Positions 42,701 through 47,013 of a DNA stretch of 47,013 bases are shown in pieces; position 1 is the stretch's first letter; each line of letters opens with the position of its first letter. The position numbers were made by a program, and so were the translations under genes. The stretch spans positions 1 to 47,013 of the forward strand of contig JAEEIQ010000021.1 in assembly GCA_016281435.1 (NCBI GenBank), in the 5' to 3' direction. This DNA comes from Bacteroidales bacterium. GTDB lineage: Bacteria > Bacteroidota > Bacteroidia > Bacteroidales > UBA932. Under the pieces are notes generated by a model. The model ran no database searches and was not told the origin of the DNA. It worked only from the letters and a program-made list of their open reading frames with translations.

Positions 42701-43980
42701 TCTTCATCAGACCAGATTCCATCCGCATTTGCGGAGCATAGCCGGAAACAGTATCTCCCGCGCTTGAGTTTCTGGAATGTGGCGGGAGTCCGGTTGTCCT
42801 GCTCATGCCAGTTCTTCTCATACCCTTCCAGCATGTACCGGAAGCTGTTGCCACCCTCAGACGACAGATTAACTACGGAGAAGGATATATCAAGTTCGGA
42901 TACCTTCCCGGACAGGCGGATCCTGTCCAGATAGCGTACGTCCTTTTCTATTGCACCTTCCGGAGAAGGAAGAAGTTTTTCTCCATTGACGGAAATCCCC
43001 GTAATGACGGGAGCCGGGGAGTACAGGCATTCCGGTCCTTCGTCCAGGCGGCAGACGCCGTCGTGGAAAGAAGTGACCCATAATCCCCCCTGCAAATCCT
43101 TCTGGAGGCGGTTGACGGGGATATGATATCCTTCGGTGTCCGAGGGAAAAACATTTATCGTCCGCAGGTTCCCGTCTTCGGACACGCCTGTAAGCCCGTT
43201 GCCTGTAGCAAATAGCAAAGTCTTCCCGAGCATATCTACATCCCGCGTCTTGTTGAACAGTCCCCCGGTACGATATTCGGATATACTCCCCGAAGATTTA
43301 TCAAAAACATACAGGCTGTTGTCGTTGCGGCATATCCACAGGGAATCACCCATGGTGATAATATCCTTTGCCGGCCCCCTGACGGAGACCAGGGGGCGGA
43401 GACTGTCGCCATCCACGCAATAAAGGGTTTCCGTATCGGAGCAGTATATCCTTCCGCCGGATTTCAGGACAGAAAGACGTTTGTGATCAGAGATCCTGAC
43501 AGGCCCGTATTCGTCCATGAAAGTCGAAGACGGGATGTCGAAAAAGGTTCCTCTGCTCCCGGTCCTGAGGTAAAGGGTGGCCTCATCCATCTGTACTATG
43601 CCCAGCACGTGTCCGGAAGGAAGTTGGTAATTCCGGAACTTGCGGACCGTGGGGTCGTATCTTGAGAATCCTGTATCGGTGCCTATCCATATGCATCCGT
43701 CTTCTGCGACTTCCAGGCATTCCAGCACGTTGCATCCCAGGCTCGACGGGTTGTCGGGGTCCGTGCGGTATGTGGTCATGGAGTATCCGTCATAGCGGTT
43801 CAGCCCGTCCCTTGTTGCTATCCAGATTTCACCTTCGGCATCACATGCGATATCCCGCACGGTCAGGTTCGACAGTCCGTCCTCCCTGCCGAAACGGCGT
43901 ATTCCGGTCGGATTGCCGGCCGGCGGAGGTCCCGCGACGGCTGAGGAAATGGCAAGTATGAGAAGAAGCACTTTTATCAT
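39712..43980 (-). CDS. double sensor-regulator: two propeller-TM-AraC units in one protein
   Basis: 1422 aa in one uninterrupted frame. Unit 1: signal peptide (1-16), Reg_prop-type propeller (about 25-330; GEIWIATRDGLNRYDGYSM, GCIWIGTDTGFSRYD), a Y_Y_Y-like domain (about 345-432), TM helix (about 438-460), then an AraC-type HTH (about 505-592; LASDLGMSRSSMYGQLSD, AEKTGFNSRSYFSSCFKKRF). Unit 2 begins at F594 with a second signal-peptide-like helix (LPVLALLLLLGAPCSGQ). A second propeller region follows (about 620-1190), a short Y_Y_Y-like part, a TM helix (about 1284-1308) and a second AraC HTH (about 1320-1410; FATKMGMSKKNLYDKIGRY, GDRVGFASTSYFILVFRKNT). There is no histidine kinase or receiver domain, so it is not a classical hybrid two-component system. 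The topology alternates consistently. The likely target is the divergent lipoprotein operon. Confidence 0.85.
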   Translation of the reverse strand: MIKVLLLILAISSAVAGPPPAGNPTGIRRFGREDGLSNLTVRDIACDAEGEIWIATRDGLNRYDGYSMTTYRTDPDNPSSLGCNVLECLEVAEDGCIWIGTDTGFSRYDPTVRKFRNYQLPSGHVLGIVQMDEATLYLRTGSRGTFFDIPSSTFMDEYGPVRISDHKRLSVLKSGGRIYCSDTETLYCVDGDSLRPLVSVRGPAKDIITMGDSLWICRNDNSLYVFDKSSGSISEYRTGGLFNKTRDVDMLGKTLLFATGNGLTGVSEDGNLRTINVFPSDTEGYHIPVNRLQKDLQGGLWVTSFHDGVCRLDEGPECLYSPAPVITGISVNGEKLLPSPEGAIEKDVRYLDRIRLSGKVSELDISFSVVNLSSEGGNSFRYMLEGYEKNWHEQDNRTPATFQKLKRGRYCFRLCSANADGIWSDEEKRLYITVGARLEIAVLLAVLAACGLAAAVSRASNKRKKRIFKVSSSIEGLEYTFDCPGTGTLSPEAASFLKKVVRTIESNAEDGSYSSSKLASDLGMSRSSMYGQLSDIIGIGAGKLMSGIRLDMARHLLESGNCSIDEAAEKTGFNSRSYFSSCFKKRFGRTPKAFLPVLALLLLLGAPCSGQNPSARVFREIALPDYAAGGPVCSMCQDSDGFMWMTNGTKLFRYDGSRFTAAGFKGLHPPYPSVGRIVRDASGRLWALTDEGAWLYDTDNHQFTDILHFHKASVRGLADIGQGLLLVASSMGTRVCNIRDGVPVNDMFPRQDLRFKSASTLGRNAFLVGENGGLYRWNMDSDRLELLASAGKEAILARPVLDNLVWIRTEDGKETLYMINESGLGPVPGSMDPLYFSRDDDSDFLRFVDDNGGWWCATRDGKLYFSSPEKYPLSYLPDKNGNNLFESSVVSCIAAAEDGSIWMGRPGDGNILRYDPKTSSLHTYRCANAYETKSIIPLGREVLAGFYSGGLYIIDTVTGKAEPVSGLKCIRNILPWEKGTFLLTSNTDLYRFDRNTGTLTEIHPEGWTSAYMKQLFLDSAGCLWIASEKGLQMYSCEDGEFKPEARDVLPRIRRATDIIEDDNGIVWITTEYGLWSYDRRFNRLQEFTDPLRLFQNTVLYCIEKDGSGKLWISGSEGLFSMNPANGFVMKYTGEQKAICSQYVSGASAVCPDGRLLFAGVGGVTVVSADDDGEASFLPEPVPEAIRCGPDTLTLKDGTISIKEGKDSLKISFIIPDMASSGAYALAFNMDGGEGQIAGGVSAETAFRGLKAGTHILSYHTIRVSDGAGGKEKSLIIDVRRRNGPLFALLSILAAILTVAILLILRKKGKESDSVFLDKASAVIEECMHDKNLSVGDFATKMGMSKKNLYDKIGRYAKTTPSAFIRDKRILAAKKLLTATDMPVSEVGDRVGFASTSYFILVFRKNTGTTPFNYRQQARSRRK

Positions 43981-43989
43981 GCTGGAATG

Positions 43990-44007
43990 TATTTTTGGAC
44001 AAAAATA
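43990..44007. promoter_or_regulatory. palindrome TATTTTTG-ga-CAAAAATA before the regulator gene
   Basis: Two 8-bp arms in perfect inverted order around GA, ending 10 bp upstream of the regulator ATG. Each arm also fits the -7 consensus TAnnTTTG on its own strand, so it could be a minus-strand promoter (44007-44000) or an autoregulatory site. A second inverted repeat, CCTTAT at 44035-44040 and ATAAGG at 44054-44059, lies farther up in this AT-rich intergenic region. Confidence 0.4.
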
Positions 44008-44092
44008 GATAAAATATTCTCTTTTTTATATCAACCTTATATAATCAATATAAATAAGGACGGAATTTTACAGGTTCCGATTTTGTTCAAGA

Positions 44093-44100
44093 TATATTTG
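44093..44100 (+). promoter_or_regulatory. -7 promoter box TATATTTG of the small-peptide/fimbrillin operon
   Basis: TATATTTG fits the Bacteroidota -7 consensus exactly and lies 19 nt before the ATG of the 48-aa peptide gene. No convincing -33 TTTG is found at the normal spacing, which would fit dependence on an activator such as the divergent AraC-type regulator. Confidence 0.5.
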
Positions 44101-44119
44101 CACAAACCACAAATGTATC

Positions 44120-44266
44120 ATGATCAACAATTATTCAACACCTGACCTTTTGGTCTTGAGGCTTTCGGCAGAAAGAGTTCTTTGCCTGAGCGTCAGAGGG
44201 CTTGATGGATTCCGCGGCCCTGACAATCTCGAAGATCCGTACGATCCGTACAACTACCAATGGTAA
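44120..44266 (+). CDS. small Y-x-x-P peptide (48 aa)
   Basis: Begins MINNYSTPDLLVLRLSAERV and continues with LCLSVRGLDG; the tail is DNLEDPYDPYNYQW. Same plan as the 45-aa peptide at 16286-16423: Tyr-x-x-Pro near the N-terminus, an alternating hydrophobic strand, Ala/Val-Glu-Arg/Ser-[VM]-[LI], a Leu-Ser element, then an acidic, tyrosine-rich tail. It lies 19 nt after a -7 box and 18 nt before a fimbrillin-like lipoprotein gene. No signal peptide or TM helix. The function is unknown. Placement ahead of surface-lipoprotein genes in both cases points to a shared role, perhaps in their regulation or assembly (inference). Confidence 0.7.
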   Translation: MINNYSTPDLLVLRLSAERVLCLSVRGLDGFRGPDNLEDPYDPYNYQW

Positions 44267-44284
44267 CGCTAAAACAGTAAGGAC

Positions 44285-46780
44285 ATGAGAAAACTTGACA
44301 AACTTGCAGTCTATGGTCTGACTGCCCTTTTCATCGCTTCCTGCAGCGTTAAAGAATCTACGGACAGCCCCCTGTCCGACACACCCGTAAATGATGCCGT
44401 CCTCCAGGTCAGCCTGAAGGGAGCGGAGCAGGCAGGTCCTGCCTCCAGGACGGCCCTCCAGTCCGATTGGAAAGTGTTCTGGGAAGAGAACGACCCGATA
44501 GCCGTTCTCGGCGCAAGCGGCTCGCACTCATTCAAGGCGGATGCAGGCGGTTCTGCAACCACTTCCTTCTCCGGGTCCCTGGCCGAGGACACCGCCCTTT
44601 ATGCCGTGTACCCCGAGGGAGCCTTTTCTTCGAGGGCCGAAAATGTCATCACCCTGGAAATACCCAACCTGCAGCGCCCTGTAATTGATGGCTTCGATAG
44701 GAACGCGGCTGTCTGCGTGGGCAAGGTTGACGGCGAAGACGTGACTCTCCAGCATGTGGTCGGCCTTATCCGCTTCACCCTTGCTTCCGACGACATCACT
44801 TCCGTGTCCATCTGCAATGCTTCCGGCATCAAGATGGCGGGAACGGTCGCGGTTACGGTTCCCGCATCCGGGGATCCCGCCGTTTCGTCGGCCACGCTCG
44901 ACCATCTCCTTATACTTCCCGCAGCCGGAGAGACTTTCGCTGCCGGAACCTACTATGCGGCCGTGGCCCCTGCGGCCCTGACAGGAGGCATCCAGTTCAT
45001 GTTCACCCGCTCCTCGGATGACAGCATCGCCTCGAAGGTCGGAGCGTCTCCCGTCACCTTCTCACAGGGTGCGATAATGAATTTCGGCCCCGTCGACAAT
45101 GCCCTTTCATGGACCCCCATGACCAAAATCATGATGAACTTCGCCGCAGTTGACGGAAGTGGGGACCTTGTCAAGGACGGAGATGGGAAATTCTCTTTCG
45201 TCAATCCCTTCGAATACCCCGACGCTTTCTCGACGGGTTACAAGACAGGTACCTTGAAAGATGTGGATGCAGTGCTTGTCGCGGATGAGACCTCCGGACA
45301 TTTCAGATTCCCTTCCCATAGCAAGATGGGCTTTGTCCAGAACAGTTCGATGTGCTTCCGCTGGGGAAGGGGCGAGGATAGCTACATTTCCATACCAAAG
45401 ATTGCCGGCATGACCCTGAAGGCCGTAAGGCTTACTTTCGGCGGCAATGTCACCACTCCGTATGCGCACGGGCACGTAGGTATAGCGACAGGTTCCGGCG
45501 ACATTAACGGCGGTTCCAGCTACAACACGGCATTCACTTACGGATCGTCCCCTATATGGCATATGGTCAATCCGGACGCTTCATTGCAGTATAGGATGAA
45601 GACTTACTCTGCTGGAGATACTCAGCAGGATGAAGTCTGCGTAGCGAGGTGGGAGTTCTTTTACACGGGATCACCGGAAAGCACAATATTGGATATTTAT
45701 TGTTCCGCCAAGGCGGATTCGGAAACTTCTGCGACTTTCTCTGCAGGCTTCAGTACGCTTTCCGACGCATTGACTTATACTTGCGGCTTTGAGTACAAGA
45801 AAGCGTCCGAGGCTGTGTGGACAAATCTTGATGCGACGGCAAAAATGTCATTCACGGCGACTGCCGATGCCCTTGAGGCCGGGACGGAGTACCGGGTCCG
45901 TTCTTGGGTCAATGATGGTTCCGGCAAGGTTTACTCTGAAGTAAAAGACTTTTCGACACCTGTCATCACCGAGATTGTTTTTGATTTGTCAGATTCAGGT
46001 TCAAATTACGATTATCCTCTTTACGAGGTTCCGAATGCATGTCCGGATCCTCCTACCGCGATTGATCGAGATATTCCGTTTGTTAATAAAAGCGGTGAGC
46101 ATTACTGCATGACTCTGTTCTTCAGAGGCACCAAATCTGGACGAGACGTTTACTGGAATGGGGAAAAACAAGGGCTACACTTACTTCAATCTAAAGATTC
46201 ATATGTTTCGACTCCGCAAATTAACGGACTTACTCTTTGTTCCATAAAAAGCACCTTAGTGACCGGTACCACCGGATCTTCATTCGTCCAATTATATAAT
46301 GAGAAGGGGGAAACGGTATCGGACAAAGTTAGCTGGTCTGACGCGTTGGGATGGGGTGAAAAGCAGCTGACGATATCTTCGGCATTGACTGAAGGAAAAC
46401 AGTATTTCCTCTATTTCAGTAAGGGACAAACGGGTAAGACAAATCAAATCATTGGGTCTATCAAATTCTACTACACCGGCACCCCGACTGCCACCGTGCA
46501 GTACGTATGCCCTCCTTCGTATTCCGCAGGAACGGTATCTTCGCTGGTGTACGTCAACTCCGTGACCCAGTCCTCCAACCTCAGCTCCGGCTTCGAATAC
46601 AAGGCCGGTGGTGCGGGCGAGTTCACTGCCCTTGCTGCCGGAGGCCTGTCGTCGCTGACCGATGGCAAGACAACAGCTTCGGCTTCGGCCAGCCTCTCCG
46701 CGGGTGACGTGGTCCGTGCGTGGGTGTCCGTCGATGGCGGGACCACCAAGGTGTACAGCCCTGAGAAGGTCATAGAATAA
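44285..46780 (+). CDS. fimbrillin-like surface lipoprotein with duplicated C-terminal modules
   Basis: 831 aa. Lipobox LFIASC (Cys20). Residues about 30-275 are fimbrillin-like (RTALQSDWKVFWEENDPIAV, YAVYPEGAF, ITLEIPNLQ, GTYYAAVAPA). The rest is two copies of a module, about 280-560 and 560-831. Each has DSY[IV]S-P-I-GLTL-type strands (residues near 370 and 640), an F[FY]YTG[ST]P segment, then a fibronectin-like beta domain with GFEYK. The DNA of about 45980-46470 is clearly AT-richer than the rest. It is probably an adhesin or pilus-related protein exposed at the surface, controlled by the divergent double regulator. Confidence 0.8.
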   Translation: MRKLDKLAVYGLTALFIASCSVKESTDSPLSDTPVNDAVLQVSLKGAEQAGPASRTALQSDWKVFWEENDPIAVLGASGSHSFKADAGGSATTSFSGSLAEDTALYAVYPEGAFSSRAENVITLEIPNLQRPVIDGFDRNAAVCVGKVDGEDVTLQHVVGLIRFTLASDDITSVSICNASGIKMAGTVAVTVPASGDPAVSSATLDHLLILPAAGETFAAGTYYAAVAPAALTGGIQFMFTRSSDDSIASKVGASPVTFSQGAIMNFGPVDNALSWTPMTKIMMNFAAVDGSGDLVKDGDGKFSFVNPFEYPDAFSTGYKTGTLKDVDAVLVADETSGHFRFPSHSKMGFVQNSSMCFRWGRGEDSYISIPKIAGMTLKAVRLTFGGNVTTPYAHGHVGIATGSGDINGGSSYNTAFTYGSSPIWHMVNPDASLQYRMKTYSAGDTQQDEVCVARWEFFYTGSPESTILDIYCSAKADSETSATFSAGFSTLSDALTYTCGFEYKKASEAVWTNLDATAKMSFTATADALEAGTEYRVRSWVNDGSGKVYSEVKDFSTPVITEIVFDLSDSGSNYDYPLYEVPNACPDPPTAIDRDIPFVNKSGEHYCMTLFFRGTKSGRDVYWNGEKQGLHLLQSKDSYVSTPQINGLTLCSIKSTLVTGTTGSSFVQLYNEKGETVSDKVSWSDALGWGEKQLTISSALTEGKQYFLYFSKGQTGKTNQIIGSIKFYYTGTPTATVQYVCPPSYSAGTVSSLVYVNSVTQSSNLSSGFEYKAGGAGEFTALAAGGLSSLTDGKTTASASASLSAGDVVRAWVSVDGGTTKVYSPEKVIE

Positions 46781-46792
46781 CCCTGGCTTCCC

Positions 46793-47013
46793 ATGCGTAT
46801 GCATTCCTGCCTTCTGCTCTCCGTCCTGGCGGCCGCCCTTGCGGCATGCCTGGGAGTGGATGGACCGGTCGGCGAGACCGGGACGGAAAAGGAGATGACC
46901 TTTGCCGTCCGCGCCGATGATTCCGTCGGAGAGTGGAAGGAGGGGGATGCGATAGCTATCCTGGACAAGAAGGGAGTCCATCGCTTCACGGCCATGTCCG
47001 CAGGAGCGGAGGC
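46793..47013 (+). CDS. fimbrillin-like lipoprotein, 5' part only
   Basis: An open frame from ATG at 46793 runs off the window after 73 codons. It begins MRMHSCLLLSVLAAALAACL, a lipoprotein signal with lipobox LAAC. MTFAVRAD and then GEWKEGDAIAILDKKGVHRF follow, matching DWKVFWEENDPIAVLGASGS of the preceding gene. It starts 12 bp after that gene, so the two form a lipoprotein operon. An alternative ATG at 46799 is also possible. The C-terminus is not in the window. Confidence 0.75.
   Translation, partial: MRMHSCLLLSVLAAALAACLGVDGPVGETGTEKEMTFAVRADDSVGEWKEGDAIAILDKKGVHRFTAMSAGAE

Noticed and set aside
39712..43980. Classical hybrid two-component system
   Set aside because: No HisKA, HATPase or receiver segment is present between the TM helices and the HTH domains in either unit.

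Overview
The window looks like chromosomal DNA of a fairly GC-rich member of the Bacteroidales (phylum Bacteroidota). The evidence is a SusC/SusD pair, fimbrillin-like and BACON lipoproteins, many Cys-lipoprotein signals, TAnnTTTG-type -7 promoter boxes, and gene starts without clear Shine-Dalgarno sequences. The genus cannot be read from the sequence. No tRNA, rRNA, CRISPR array or transposase was seen.

Left part (350-24756, all on the minus strand): a 24 kb polysaccharide-utilisation locus (PUL) in two transcription units. The first is a LacI-type regulator, an FAD oxidoreductase and a sodium:solute symporter. The second runs from about 20185 down to 350: two heparinase II/III-type lyase-like enzymes, a 45-aa peptide, a fimbrillin/BACON/FISUMP lipoprotein, a BACON lipoprotein, a short SusC-like receptor, a full SusC, SusD, a zinc alcohol dehydrogenase, a PfkB kinase, a class II aldolase, a GxGYxYP-type lipoprotein and a fructokinase-like kinase. 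Perfect palindromes sharing the core TAAAACGTTTTA precede each unit and are the probable operators of the LacI protein. The logic appears to be: glycan cleaved outside the cytoplasm, import by SusCD and the symporter, oxidation/reduction, phosphorylation, aldol cleavage. The usual unsaturated-uronate enzymes are absent, so the substrate is open.

Middle (24760-26114): a gene-poor 1.35 kb stretch full of short direct, inverted and tandem repeats. One 47-bp repeat has a 79% identical, same-orientation partner at 134-180, so the two bracket the PUL. Next come mutS and an alginate-lyase-family lipoprotein (minus strand, overlapping).

Right part: a plus-strand operon from 30000 to 39691 (glycosyltransferase, YfhO-like membrane protein, two SGNH-like paralogues, an exported Gfo/Idh/MocA-type protein, a prolyl oligopeptidase). 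It converges on a 1422-aa minus-strand regulator in which two complete propeller-TM-AraC units are joined head to tail. Divergent from that regulator are a 48-aa peptide related to the one in the PUL and two fimbrillin-like lipoprotein genes, the last cut by the window edge.

The most unusual items are the double propeller/AraC fusion, the two small Y-x-x-P peptides linked to surface-lipoprotein genes, and the regulated PUL with an unorthodox catabolic module.
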